From contig JBBHKE010001779.1 in NCBI GenBank assembly GCA_037447655.1, positions 179,577 through 243,576 on the forward strand: 64,000 nucleotides of DNA, read 5' to 3'. The notes below the pieces were generated by a model, which was given only the letters and a program-made list of their open reading frames with translations, was not told the origin of the DNA and made no database searches. Made by a program: the position numbers and the translations under genes. Below are positions 34,051 to 44,659 of the stretch, one piece after another (within the stretch, counting starts at the first letter, position 1; the number at the start of each line of letters is the position of its first letter). This DNA comes from Zygnema cylindricum (Eukaryota; Streptophyta; Zygnematophyceae; Zygnematales; Zygnemataceae).

Positions 34051-34717
34051 GCAACCGGAGACTTCGCGGCAAGTGGGTAAATAATAGGAGCTAACGGTTA
34101 TCGTCGGCCGTTTGCTGCGAACGACAAAACATTTAGTGCGGCAGCCCTCGTGCCTGGACGTTTGGCACTGACCACTGGGCGTTATGATTATGAAGGGAAA
34201 ACGGCAAATCTTAAATTACGCCGCCCCGAGCGATCAACATCACGGTCTTCAGACTCCAGACGTTATGATTGGACGATCCGTGACCGACTCGTGACATTGA
34301 GGATGTTACAGTAGTCTAGCACGTGGAAGACGAGCTATCCAACGGACAGATCCGTGAATCACGCCGTCATTCATGTCGTTCGAGATGACGCTTGCAAAGC
34401 TTTGAGACATTTGCCTGTACGGAAATTCCGTAGGACGCGGCACTGTTCCGAGATGACTCGTATTGGACAGGTGTGAGTCTGATATTTGGATTCTTGTCAT
34501 TCTTCCACAAAGTTGGGCCTTAGAAGTTATTCCTGATTCGACCGTTACGATAGTGCAATCAATAGATGTAGCGCAGCTGTTTTTTGTCGCGAAGAGAGCT
34601 TCCTACTGTTTGACGATTCACCTGCATTAACAGCAGCCGTAAATGTAGAGTACATATATGACCGTACGGATGGGCTCCATAGGGCAATTTGCTTGTCAAA
34701 ATCTCTCGGTTTTTAAC
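34051..34717. other. Region without recognised gene
   Basis: Balanced base composition and several short open stretches, none with a recognisable domain. Could be single-copy intronic or intergenic DNA. Confidence 0.35.
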
Positions 34718-35056
34718 ATAGATGTCCTATTCGTACGGATTTGGACTTATTTACAAAAACTACGTAATATTCGCTTGTTTCTTAAAATTCGTAAGTTTCG
34801 TACGTTTCACACTGTACGAAAATTTGTACGGACATAAGAAAAAAAACTTTGCTTCATTTGCGCTCGCTTATTTTTTATAAGTCCTCCACTCCGTCTTCAG
34901 AAGGAAGCCGCCTTTGGAGACGCCGTAAATGCCGGCGCGTGCCGCTAGTTCGTTGCACTTATCAGTTTTGCTTCATTTGCGTGCGCTTATTTTTATCTAG
35001 CGGCTGTTACAGGACATTTAGCGTAGGATATTTTTTTTTCTTGTTCGTACGTTTTC

Positions 35057-35232
35057 TTACGTCGATCAAGTCTTGTTGACCGACTTGTCCGCACGTCTCA
35101 CTTTTTGGTCCTGTCCGTACTTCCATACGTCGGTCCAGTCAATTGTACTTTTTCGTTACATACGTTGGTCTAGTCCTTTACGTAGAAGTCCTTTGACCGT
35201 CGGTCCAGTCTTTTGGCCGACGGTCCAGTCTT
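35057..35232 (+). promoter_or_regulatory. U3 repeats (GTCGGTCCAGTC-like), possible enhancer
   Basis: At least six versions of a (C)GTCGGTCCAGTC word at irregular spacing, some inverted, upstream of the LTR TATA box. Copia-type LTRs often carry such repeated enhancer modules; function here is inferred. The same series recurs in the 3' LTR. Confidence 0.5.
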
Positions 35233-35331
35233 TTGTCTTACATACATTTGTTAGAATCTAGACTAGGATTACTTTGTTACAGCGCACCGTAGAGCGCTTA
35301 GACTCCACAGTAATTAGCATTGTATATTTTG

Positions 35332-35339
35332 TATATAAG
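35332..35339 (+). promoter_or_regulatory. LTR TATA box
   Basis: TATATAAG about 86 bases upstream of the Gag ATG, in U3. It would place transcription start near 35362-35370. Confidence 0.65.
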
Positions 35340-35424
35340 TGACTCTTCTCACTTAATGAAATCATCCCAAATACAAATCAATTCCTCTCTCCAATGCATT
35401 GATCTTTCTCTTGTGTACAATTTC

Positions 35425-36609
35425 ATGGCTTCCGCCAATCCACCTCCAATAGGTTATGGGCCTAGCCATGCCACTTCTAATAGTATCCAGAAGTTTGATG
35501 GCCAAAACTTTTATGATTGGTCATTTTCAGCCATACATTTTTTCAAACACGAGAAGATTTGGGACCATTTTATAGGAATTTCAAAACCTCCTATCCTTTC
35601 CTCTACTGATACACCAGCAGAAAAAGCTACCAAAGAGTTGGCAATAGCTACATGGAAACAAAAGGACGAGGATGCGCACGCTCGTCTAGTGATGTCACTT
35701 ACTACCGAGCGCACTCGTCTTATTCGCGGCGCCTCCTCTTCCGCCGAGGCTTGGAGTCGTCTTCAAGCAGCTTACATTCAAACCAGATGGGCCGCTCGCC
35801 GAATTCAAAAACGAGCGTTTTTTAACTCCATGAAAAAGCCGTCGGAATCTATGCAGGATTGGATTAGCACCGTCGAATTGTCGGCCGGAAAATGCACCAT
35901 GATAGGCGTGCATCTTTCCGACGAGGACCTCTCTTCAACCCTTTTGGGAGGACTCCCTGAAACCTTTTCCCATTTCATTTCCTCGTTTGACAATCTAGAC
36001 CAATCCATTCCTTTTCACTCACTTTGTAGCAAACTTTTGCATGAAGAGACAAAACTTCTCTCTTTTTCTGCTCCAAATCTCTCTAATGCAAATGCCTTTA
36101 TTGCCAAAAATCAGAAGACTAACTCTAAGGGGGTGCAGCGTTTGTTTTGCGCCTACTGCAAAACAAAAGGACATTCCGTTGAAGACTGTCAAAAATTGGC
36201 GAGGCAGAAAGCAGCCGAGGCTTCCAATCCCCCTAAACTTGGAGGGAATGCCAAAGCTGCCCATGTCAACCCACCAGTTCTTCCCACCCCCCCACTCCCT
36301 CCACACATTTCTTTCCCTCCAAATTTTCCTTATCCTCACCATTATTCCCCTTCTCCATCCTTTCCACAATCTTCTAACGCCGCAGCGCACTATGCCTCTT
36401 CAAACCCCGTTAACCTCCATTGGTCGACCGCTTTCTCCCCACATTTTCACTCTAATTTTCCCACTCCAGTAGCTTCCCCTTTTGTCCTCCCTCCCTCACC
36501 AGAATTTGGATATGGCAATGTTGCCCATCATATCCCAAATTATGTCACTCCGGATACTCAATTTCCACAAGGGTATGCTTTTCTATCTCAAACCTCGTCG
36601 ATTGGCTAA
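35425..36609 (+). CDS. Copia gag
   Basis: 394 codons from ATG at 35425 inside the LTR to TAA at 36607-36609. Residues 1-9 are LTR-encoded (MASANPPPI) and GYGPSHA is encoded by the primer-binding region. The capsid-like part has QKFDGQNFYDWSF, a LQAAYIQTRWAARRI helix region and SMQDWISTVELSAGK. A zinc knuckle CAYCKTKGHSVEDC (C-x2-C-x4-H-x4-C) sits near residues 281-294, followed by a Pro/His-rich tail. It is intact and could supply particle protein. Protease follows in another frame, overlapping the stop by a few bases. Confidence 0.88.
   Translation: MASANPPPIGYGPSHATSNSIQKFDGQNFYDWSFSAIHFFKHEKIWDHFIGISKPPILSSTDTPAEKATKELAIATWKQKDEDAHARLVMSLTTERTRLIRGASSSAEAWSRLQAAYIQTRWAARRIQKRAFFNSMKKPSESMQDWISTVELSAGKCTMIGVHLSDEDLSSTLLGGLPETFSHFISSFDNLDQSIPFHSLCSKLLHEETKLLSFSAPNLSNANAFIAKNQKTNSKGVQRLFCAYCKTKGHSVEDCQKLARQKAAEASNPPKLGGNAKAAHVNPPVLPTPPLPPHISFPPNFPYPHHYSPSPSFPQSSNAAAHYASSNPVNLHWSTAFSPHFHSNFPTPVASPFVLPPSPEFGYGNVAHHIPNYVTPDTQFPQGYAFLSQTSSIG
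35452..35468 (+). other. Primer-binding site (half tRNA-iMet)
   Basis: GGTTATGGGCCTAG begins at the first base after the LTR. It matches the complement of the initiator tRNA-Met anticodon arm (GGTTATGAGCCCAG) at 12 of 14 positions, and is close to the Drosophila copia site. It is translated as part of Gag. Confidence 0.75.
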
Positions 36610-37160
36610 TAGATAGTGGTGCAAGTCACCACCTTTCACCACGATCTGATTGGTTCACTCACCTTTCTTCTCTATCATCTCCTATGCAGATTCGTTTAGG
36701 CGACGACCGCATTCTGTTGGCTACTCATTCTGGCAACGTCAACGTCCCTAATGTGTCTATTCACATTCAGAACGTACTCTTTGTTCCTAGTCTAGCTAGG
36801 AATTTATTTTCTGTGAAAGTCGCCACTTCTGACGGCTTAAAAGCTGAATTTAATAATGATAGAGTAACTTTTTATGATAGAAAAGACAACAATACTGTAG
36901 GTTTTGGAGTAGCAAGAGATTCTATGTACGTCCTACAATCGTATAGTACGCCAAAGATATTTGCTTTAAGTGTTAGCGTCGAAAGTTTTCCACTTTGGCA
37001 TTTAAGATATGGGCATTTAAATAGCGAAAGTTTGAGTACTTTGCCAAATCTTGTAACTGGACTAAATTCATTTTCTAACAAATCTTTGGATTTTTGTCAC
37101 GGTTGCGTGCAAGGAAAAATGCCGCGTCACTCATTTCCCACTAGCACTACGGTCATCACT
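36603..37160 (+). pseudogene. Copia protease and GAG-pre-integrase
   Basis: Starts in the frame of WLIDSGASHHLSPRSDWF, the aspartic protease active site, and continues with LFVPSLARNLFSV. The GAG-pre-integrase motif WHLRYGHLNSESL with FCHGCVQGK is at about 36996-37120. The frame differs from gag by two bases, so it is not translated as a simple fusion. No slippery sequence is obvious at the junction. After about 37160 the frame is lost. Confidence 0.8.
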
Positions 37161-38896
37161 GACCACTTGCACTTGTACATACGGACGTGTGTGGACCCAT
37201 GCGCACGCGTAGCTACAGTGGATCCCTTTATTTTGTCACTTTCATTGACCACGCCACTCGTTTTTCACACGTGTATCCAATCTGTCATAAATCTGACGCT
37301 TTTGCCCGATTTCATGAATTTAAGGCGTTGGCATAAAATTTTCACAACAAACGAATCAAGGTCTTGCGGAGTGACAACGTTGGCGAATTTTTGTCCAACC
37401 AATTTTCTGAATTTCTCATGCAACATGGAATCTCACGTCATTTAACGGCGCCTCGGACGCCACAACAAAACGGCATTGCAGAAAGGTACAATCGAACATT
37501 ACATGACATGTCACGCTCTATGCTGTACTTTGCGAATTTGCCTTATGAATTTTGGGCAGAGGCTGTCGTTTGCGCAAATTACTTACGCAATCTTTGTCCC
37601 ACTAACGCTTTACCAAAATCTACTCCAATGGAAGCATGGTCCTCTGTCAAACCAGATACACGTCACCTTAAAATCTTTGGTTGTGAAGCGTGGTACAAAG
37701 ACCTCCTCCAATCGGACGGCAAATTGGGCGCTCGCGCATTTCGTGGCATTTTCGTTGGGTACGCTCCAAATTCCAAAGCGTACCGCATCTGGAGTCCATC
37801 TCAGCATCGCGTCATCACCACCAGAGAAGTAGTTTTCAACGAAACGCCACTCCTCCAAACCTTGTCTCGTATGCCCTTCCCTTCCCCTCTTCCCCCATTA
37901 TCTGACTTTCCTTCCCTCACCCTCTATGACCCTCTTCCCCCAAACCTTCCCCTTCACTCTCTTCAGCCATCTGAATTCACCTACGTTACACCTTCCCACC
38001 CCTCTCCCCTTAATCCTCCCAGTTTTTCCCCCTCATCATCTTCAAGTCTCCCTCCTCCTCCATCTTCTCCCACCCCCCTTGTTTTCCCGGCTGCTCCCAT
38101 CACTCCTGCCAGCCACTCAGCTGCCCTTCCTCTTCATCCTGTCACAAATTCTGAAGATAATTCCTCCTCTCCCCCTCTTTTCCAAGATGATCCTCTTTTT
38201 GACAATCTTTCTCCCACAATTTTGTCCCACTCACCTCTTCTTGGGTCTATTGCTCCTCTTGAGCCTTCACTTCCCGATCCTGAGCCTTCCCCTCTTCCTG
38301 ACCCCTCTCATTTACCTCGCCGAAACCCCGCACGCTCTAGAATTCCCCCCTCTCGTCTTATTACTTCCATAGGCCACGCCTCTCTAGCTTACGCTTACTC
38401 GGCTGGGGCCTCTGCCTCTCTTATTTCAGCCCCTCTCTCTCTCAAGGCTGCCCTAAAACGACCTGATGCCTCCCTTTGGAAAACTGCCGCTGATGCTAAA
38501 TTCAATGCCTTCCTTTCCAACAAAACATGGAATCTTGTTCCCCTTCCCCCTGGAAGAAAGGCAATCGGTTCGAAATGGGTCTTGCGTGTAAAACAAAAAG
38601 CGGATGGATCCGTGGACAAATACAAAGCTCGCTTGGTGGCGAAGGGCTTTTCCCAAATCGAAGGTATAGATTTCACTGAAACCTTTGCTCCTGTTGCTCG
38701 GTTGACATCTATCCGCACTTTACTTCCTTTAGCTGTTGAACATGATTTCCATGTTCATCAGATGGATGTTAAGAATGCCTTCTTAAATGGGATCTTGTCC
38801 GAGGACATTTATATGCATCAGCCTCAAGGATATATTTCCCCTGGATCTGAACATCTGGTTTGCCATCTCATTAAAAGGATCTATGGTTTAAAGTAA
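37161..38896 (+). pseudogene. Copia integrase, linker and N-terminal RT
   Basis: The integrase core begins in a broken frame (about 37160-37363) and is open from 37364: SDNVGEFLSNQF, TPQQNGIAERYN (catalytic Glu) and NYLRNLCPTNALPK. A Pro/Ser-rich linker follows (about 37860-38330). RT starts at KAIGSKWVLRVKQKADGS and reaches MDVKNAFLNG and IKRIYGLK, where TAA at 38894-38896 replaces the Gln codon expected in GLKQ. The first catalytic Asp region of integrase is damaged by frameshifts. Confidence 0.85.
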
Positions 38897-39991
38897 TCCC
38901 CCCGTGTCTGGAACCATACCATAGATGCCATTATGCGGAAAGAAGGATTTACCCGAATTGATGCCGATTTTAGCATTTACTCTCGTGGCTCTGGCACCTC
39001 ATTAATCATTGTTGCCATCTTTGTTGGCGATCTCCTTCTTGTTGGTCCTTCCCTCTCTGAAATCTCCACTGTCAAATCTCTCCTTCAGTCCCATTTTGAC
39101 ATGGCCGATTTAGGTGAGCTCACTTATTATTTGGGCATCCAAGTTTCTCGTAATCGCTCGACTCGCACCCTCTCTCTCTCTCAGGAGACCTTTATCTCTG
39201 ATCTTTTGGAACGCTTTGGCTTGGCAGAGTGCTCCTCCCTTTCCACTCCTTTTGATGCCAATGCCCCTCTCCTCCCTTCCACTGACTCTGTTCTCTCCCC
39301 CTCCCTCCATGCCACTTACCCCTCGATGGTAGGGGCCCTTATGTACGCCATGCAGGCCACCCGCCCTGACATTGCCACAGCTGTCACTAAACTCAGTCAA
39401 TTCCTTCAACGCCCTTCTCCTGATCATCTTGCCGCAGCCAAACGTGTCTTTCGTTATCTACAAGGCACTAATACTCTTTGTCTCACATATTCTTCATCTG
39501 GCTCCAGTGCTCTTACGGGTTTTGTTGATTCAGATTGGGCACAAGATGAGCTTTCCCGCCGTTCCACCACTGGCTCGTGCTTCTTTTTGGGCAATGGTCT
39601 TATCTCTTGGTCATGCAGAAAGCAACCTACCACGGCATGCTCCAGCACTGAGGCGGAATATATGGCCGCGTGTCACGCCGCCAAGGAAGCTGTCTGGCTT
39701 CGGACTCTACTTTCCAATCTTGGGTTTCCCCCTTCAGCCCCTACTCCTATCTTTTCGGATTCCCAGGGAGCTCTTGCTTTGATCCGCAATCCTGTTCACC
39801 ACAAGCGGACGAAGCACATCGACATTCAGTATCATTACTCTCGGGAGCGGGTCGAAGATGGCACTCTCCAGTTTCTTTATGTCAAATCCGCCGACCAAGT
39901 GGCCGATTATCTCACCAAGGCTCTTCATCGCCCTCACTTTGAGCACCATCGCCTCTCCTCTGGCCTTCGTCTTCCTTCTCCTCTTGGCTAA
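38897..39991 (+). pseudogene. Copia C-terminal RT and RNase H, catalytic box altered
   Basis: Continues RT in the same frame as the upstream part after the stop. The catalytic box, normally YVDD, reads FVGDLLLVG at about 39021-39047: the first catalytic aspartate is glycine. Later RT and RNase H motifs are intact (LGIQVSRNRS, DSDWAQDELSRRSTTG, SSTEAEYMAA, FSDSQGALAL, VADYLTKALHRP). The end at 39991 and the length are normal. It could not polymerise DNA. Confidence 0.88.
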
Positions 39992-40033
39992 ATTTCCTTT
40001 TATTTTCATCTCAATCTACTTCCTAGTTTTCGC

Positions 40034-40043
40034 TTGAGGGGGG
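40034..40043 (+). other. Polypurine tract
   Basis: TTGAGGGGGG directly before the 3' LTR start TGTTAC at 40044. Confidence 0.85.
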
Positions 40044-40490
40044 TGTTACAGGACATTTAGCGTAGGATATTTTTTTTTCTTGTTCGTACGTTTTCTTACG
40101 TCGGTCAAGTCTTGTTGACCGACTTGTCCGCACGTCTCACTTTTTGGTCCTGTCCGTACTTCCATACGTCGGTCCAGTCAATTGTACTTTTTCGTTACAT
40201 ACGTTGGTCTAGTCCTTTACGTAGAAGTCCTTTGACCGTCGGTCCAGTCTTTTGGCCGACGGTCCAGTCTTTTGTCTTACATACATTTGTTAGAATCTAG
40301 ACTAGGATTACTTTGTTACAGCGCACCGTAGAGCGCTTAGACTCCACAGTAATTAGCATTGTATATTTTGTATATAAGTGACTCTTCTCACTTAATGAAA
40401 TCATCCCAAATACAAATCAATTCCTCTCTCCAATGCATTGATCTTTCTCTTGTGTACAATTTCATGGCTTCCGCCAATCCACCTCCAATA
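40044..40490 (+). repeat. 3' LTR
   Basis: 447 bp, identical to the 5' LTR except for one base seen by eye. Followed by the target duplication GCGGC. Confidence 0.95.
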
Positions 40491-40814
40491 GCGGCGAGCC
40501 GCGGAATATATTACGTTTCCAACGGCGGCTTCCTTGAGCCGTTTTGCTTCATTTGCGCGCACGTATTTTCACCTGTCCTCCACTCCGTCTTCAGGAGGAA
40601 ACCGGCGTTGGAGACGCTGTAAATTCCGGCGCTCGCCGCTAGTTCAATGCACTTATCAGTTTTTAGGGTATTAAATATTTAAATTTTTGAAATTTGAACG
40701 TTAAAAAAAAGGTTCGAATTTTGCGACGAATTTTATAAAGCTGAAAATTGTTTTATGCGCACGGAACGTAGTATTCGTTAGTTTACTCCGTGCGTTTTAT
40801 GCGCAAAGGACATC

Positions 40815-40850
40815 TAGGGAGAGGGAGAGGGAGAGGGAGAGGGAGAGAGA
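40815..40850. repeat. (GAGAGG)n microsatellite
   Basis: About five GAGAGG units right after the end of transposon R1. Confidence 0.85.
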
Positions 40851-41280
40851 ATTGGCTCAAGACTTGTGATCTATGAATAAAACCAGAAAAATTTACTAGC
40901 CAATGGATGAAATAGAATTAAAATGTACATTAATTATGGAATGCTGCAACTTCAGATCAGAACCAGTTTTTTAAAATGTGAAACCCAGAAAAAAAAAAAA
41001 AACCAAGAACGAACGCCATGAAATTAATGTCGTATTTCATTACTTTCATTAGAAATAGGAAAAAATAAATGAAAATTGAAATTGATGAATATGACAAGTC
41101 AACAAAGAGAATGAACAAAAGTTGAAGAGAAAAACTCTTGTAAGTTAAAAATGTGACGTAATTAAATTGAATGGCAAACATGAAACCCGATGACATAAAC
41201 TACAAAAATTAACGAAACAAATAAATAAAATAAGTACCAATAATTGACTTTCTTTTAACAACATGGTTAACAAACTAGAG
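40851..41280 (-). other. AT-rich intronic stretch of the aminopeptidase P gene
   Basis: No exon or repeat end recognised. Assigned to intron 1 only because it follows the exon at 42044-42511 on the sense strand. Confidence 0.35.
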
Positions 41281-41284
41281 CTGA

Positions 41285-42043
41285 GTGATAATTTTAACCT
41301 GATGTTGATCCTCAAAACATAAAAGTGTATAGAATTAACTTGCAAAATTTGAAAAAGTAGGGTTAATAAACTAGAGTTAAGTTGAAAATTTAACATAATA
41401 TGGATCCTCATAAGGTAGATTGTAGGCATTCAAAAAATAAAAATACATAAAATTAACCTAATTTAAACAAATTAGGGTTAATAAAGTATAGGTAAGTGAA
41501 AATTTAATTTGAAGTGGATCCTGGGATGTTATAATGTAGGCATCTGAAACTTCAAATTGCATAAAATTAACCTATTTTCCTGAATAATAAGCTCTTTATT
41601 TTAAAAATAAGATTAACAAACTAAAGTTAAGTGGTGTAATGTAGGCATCCGAGACATAAAATTAACCTGATTTTAAAAGAAACCCAATAATCCAAATAAT
41701 AGGGTTAATGAATCAGAGTTAAATGAAAATTTAACCTGATGAGGATCCTCTTCATAATATAAAATTACATAGAATTAACCAATGTTTTGAAAACCTAACC
41801 TAATTGTCCAAAATATTGCCTAATGTTTACAAAAATAAAGTTAATAAAAGAGAAATTCTAACATGATGTGGATCCTTGGACAGTATAATGTAGGCATCAG
41901 AACATAAAATTGCATAAAGTTGCATAAATTTACATGAAGTTGCATGAATTTACTTAAAGTTGCATGAATTTACATAAATTTGCATAAATTTAGTCTTTTT
42001 TTCTTAAATAGGGTTAAGCCAGAGTTAAAGTGAAAATTTTAAC
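41285..42043 (-). repeat. Degenerate tandem copies of the exon 1 / intron 1 junction
   Basis: Units of about 90-165 bp recur with centres near 41305, 41395, 41515, 41640, 41745 and 41875. Each keeps part of a segment that on the minus strand reads GATGCCTACATT, then GAGGATCCACATCAGGTTAA. The same segment is the last coding sequence of the aminopeptidase exon plus its splice donor (42036-42080). The unit at 41850-41900 still reads, in frame, DAYIILSKDPHHVR beside the exon's DAYITPSEDPHQVK. The units are intronic and imperfect. Confidence 0.82.
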
Positions 42044-42511
42044 CTGATGTGGATCCTCGGAGGGTGTAATGTAGGCATCTACTCCTTTTCCCCCATCCAC
42101 TTTTTCCATTTCTTCTCTCAATTTCAACAATCTTTCATCTTTTTCCACCTCAATCTCTTTTTTTTTTGGTTTTGGTTTCGCCTTAAAACTAACTCCCGAA
42201 CCGTTTTCATTTCCAATTTCATTCGAAGAAGAAGAAGAAGAAGAAGATGATGATGATCGTACAACTCTCAAATTTATATTTCTACCGTCCGTACATTTTA
42301 AAAAGTTTCCAGAAAATTTCTTGCTCTCCTTGTCCTTGTCTAGTTCTGTGAGAAGTTTCGGAGAAGATGCTGTCAGATTCGAAAGTGTACAGATGCCACG
42401 TAATGTGACGCGTGGCATGAAGTAGGTGTCCAGTTCGGAGGTTACACGTGCGAGGGAAGACATAGAGCCACGTGTCAGCACCAGGGCAGCACGCGTGGCG
42501 ACAGATTCCAT
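42044..42511 (-). CDS. Aminopeptidase P (Xaa-Pro aminopeptidase, M24B), first exon
   Basis: A 156-codon exon on the minus strand, ATG at 42511 (context CACCATGGAA), ending CAG before a GTTAAA donor, phase 0. Residues 1-125 look like an organelle targeting extension: Ala/Ser/Arg-rich start, a run of 11 serines and a Lys-rich stretch. Then ERLLKLREEMEK and GVDAYITPSEDPHQ, the conserved start of the creatinase-N domain of aminopeptidase P, which precedes S-E-Y/F in homologues. The mature enzyme would remove N-terminal residues before proline; plant homologues include a plastid form. Later exons, including the metal-binding M24 domain, are not found here and would lie to the left or outside the window. 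GTTAAA is a weak donor. Confidence 0.78.
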
Positions 42512-42672
42512 GGTGCAGAAATACCCAAAAAAACAAAAAATGCCAACCTGAAACGAAAAGAACTAAATGAATTGAAAAGAATGCGAAAAGTATGAATATT
42601 TAAAAGATTTGCGTTATTAGTGTGGTGAACAAATAGTACGAATGTATGAATGAACAAAAGTACAGTACAGTA

Positions 42673-42889
42673 CACCGCCAATCGCTATTAGCGTTGTGTA
42701 CGCTAATCCCGTCCCGCTTTTTTTTGTTTTTATTCTCAAATAGAATTATCCACACTATTTAGAAAAAGCCCTAATTCCTAATTAGAGTAATCGATTTCTT
42801 CCAAAATTTCCAAATTCCCAATTAGCGTACACCACGCTAAATAATAGTATACGCTAATCAAACCAACACGCTAATAGCGATTGGCGGTG
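42673..42889. mobile_element. MITE family 1, second copy
   Basis: Ends CACCGCCAATCGCTATTAGC and complement, TA on both sides. Reverse orientation relative to 20166-20380. Lies about 160 bp upstream of the aminopeptidase ATG, so within its presumptive promoter. Confidence 0.88.
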
Positions 42890-43270
42890 TAGTTCGTTGC
42901 ACTTATCAGTTTTGCTTCATTTGCGTGCGCGTATTTTTATCTAGCGGCGAGCCGCGGAATATATTACGTTTCCAACGGCGGCTTCCTTGAGCCGTTTTGC
43001 TTCATTTGCGCGCACGTATTTTCACCTGTCCTCCACTCCGTCTTCAGAAGGAAACCGTCGTTGGAGACGCCGTAAATTCCGGCGCTCGCCGCTAGTTCAA
43101 TGCACTTATCAGTTTTTAGGGTATTAAATATTTAAATTTTTGAAATTTGAAAGTTAAAAAAAAGGTTCAAATTTTGCGACGAATTTTCTAAAGCTGAAAA
43201 TTGTTTTATGCGCACGGAACGTAGTATTCGTTAGTTTACTCCGTGCGTTTTATGCGCAAAGGACATCTAT
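42890..43270. mobile_element. DNA transposon R1, second (uninterrupted) copy
   Basis: Aligns with 34944-35004 joined to 40491-40818, giving the empty site for the copia insertion. The left end is missing; the right end reads GGACATCTAT. Confidence 0.8.
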
Positions 43271-44659
43271 GGTTTCTAACAATGACCCAGTTTAGGGTGA
43301 AGTTCCATCAGACGTTTTTGTAATCGTACGGCCAACTCTACAGACTGGGTCGATTGAGTCGATGCTCCATCACGAAGAGTCTATAAACCACGTGTTTTAA
43401 ATTGACAGGCGCCACGCAAGCTACGATCCGATATTGAATATCTTTCAAAGTTTTAGCACCGACAAACTTAACTTCAAATCTTCACTTGCGTACCATGTAC
43501 CTGCGTACGGAGTAATCATACGACATAACTTTTATACTTTTTGCAGACGCCAGTCTGTACGCCAGCTCACTTTTTAGGGTTTTTGTTTTCGAACATAACG
43601 AAAGTCCATTGAGACAAATAGTATGACGAACAAATTTTATCGAAAATAGCGTGACGAAGGAGTGTTGCGAAATTACATTTTTATTTTAGGTTATATTTTT
43701 GAAAGCGAGTGTCATGTGCAAATTTCGTCAATTTTCATTGGTTTTACATCATGACGCGTAGCTTAATCGTTCAGCGTGTCACGGTTTTTTTTTTCTGTAT
43801 CTGCCCACCCACCTCCGCGAGGCGGGTTGACAGTTACGGAGAAAAATGCAGCGAACGCCTCGGAGATGAACATCCGACGGTCAGTATTACCTCTTAGACC
43901 TTCGGGGAGTATTGGCAAGATTCTCTGTAATGTTGTTTTTTTCGTATAAAAACAAAATTAGCGTGACGGTGTAGTACGGATAGTCGCGGATTTCTGTAAA
44001 CTACCCCAGTTTTTGTATGATGGAACGTCAGCCTTAGTTATTTTATTTTGGGACCAATTCCTGAATAATCTGGGCGAATCCGCCTTCTGTTTGTGGTGAC
44101 AAAACGTTTCTCAAAAGTTTTACGGTGAAGTTTAGTGTTTCTTCTTATTTTTTCATTTTTCATGAGCTACACTTGTATTGCCTATTTCGAGGGTCTTAGC
44201 CTGCACCCAGCAGCCACCATAGCGTCAACCGCTTATTTGGCTTTTGGGCTCTGTTGGCATCTATCATTAGTTCGCGGTTTGCGATGGACCGAATCGTAAC
44301 TTGGCCCATGCTATCTCTACCGTCGACAGAGGCCCATTATCATTTCATCGATGGTTACTGATTACTCGTTTGATATCTTTTACTAGCCAAGGCATGCCTA
44401 CGTCGCAATTCCTCTATTCTCTTCCCTCGTCACCAACAGTCATTCACGCGTAAAATAACATATCACTCATAAGGTAACCACCACTCACTTCAATAATTTC
44501 CTTGTGGCCATGCCTACGGTTGACACGCGAGCTCGCCTTCGCTCGTGTTTGCGATAAGGTTTTGGGGCTTGGCTCGTTGCTACTCACATGTCAGTCTGAT
44601 TTCTCGTTGCTATCCCAATTCGAATCATTCAGCTTTTTACTAAAACGCGCGCCAATGTC
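43271..44659. other. Region without recognised gene
   Basis: Upstream of the aminopeptidase gene. No domain-bearing frame and no clear repeat ends seen on either strand. Confidence 0.4.

Larger units (their letters stand above)
35005..35451 (+). repeat. 5' LTR
   Basis: 447 bp, TGTTACAGG to CCAATA. U3 contains repeated CGTCGGTCCAGTC-type words (about 35057-35232). A TATA box is at 35332-35339. The Gag ATG is at 35425, within the LTR. Confidence 0.95.
35005..40490 (+). mobile_element. Ty1/copia retrotransposon with near-identical LTRs and defective pol
   Basis: Complete 5.49-kb element. Both LTRs are 447 bp and differ, by eye, at one position (35064 A versus 40103 G). The 5-bp target duplication GCGGC is at 35000-35004 and 40491-40495, and the empty site exists at 42950-42958. 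This fixes the LTR ends as TGTTAC and CCAATA. Order is gag, protease, integrase, RT, RNase H. Coding defects include a gag/protease frame change, an integrase frameshift, a stop in RT and a mutated catalytic box. Confidence 0.95.
34718..40818. mobile_element. DNA transposon R1, split by a copia insertion
   Basis: Left part 34718-35004 starts ATAGATGTCC; right part 40491-40818 ends GGACATCTAG. A second copy at 42890-43270 shows the uninterrupted sequence ATCTAGCGGCGAGCCGCGG across the insertion point. Left-end-like sequence also occurs at about 11334. No transposase. Confidence 0.72.

Noticed and set aside
41940-41995. Tandem TTGCATAAATTTACATGAAG series as a separate satellite
   Set aside because: Only a few short units inside the larger junction-derived array; treated as part of it.
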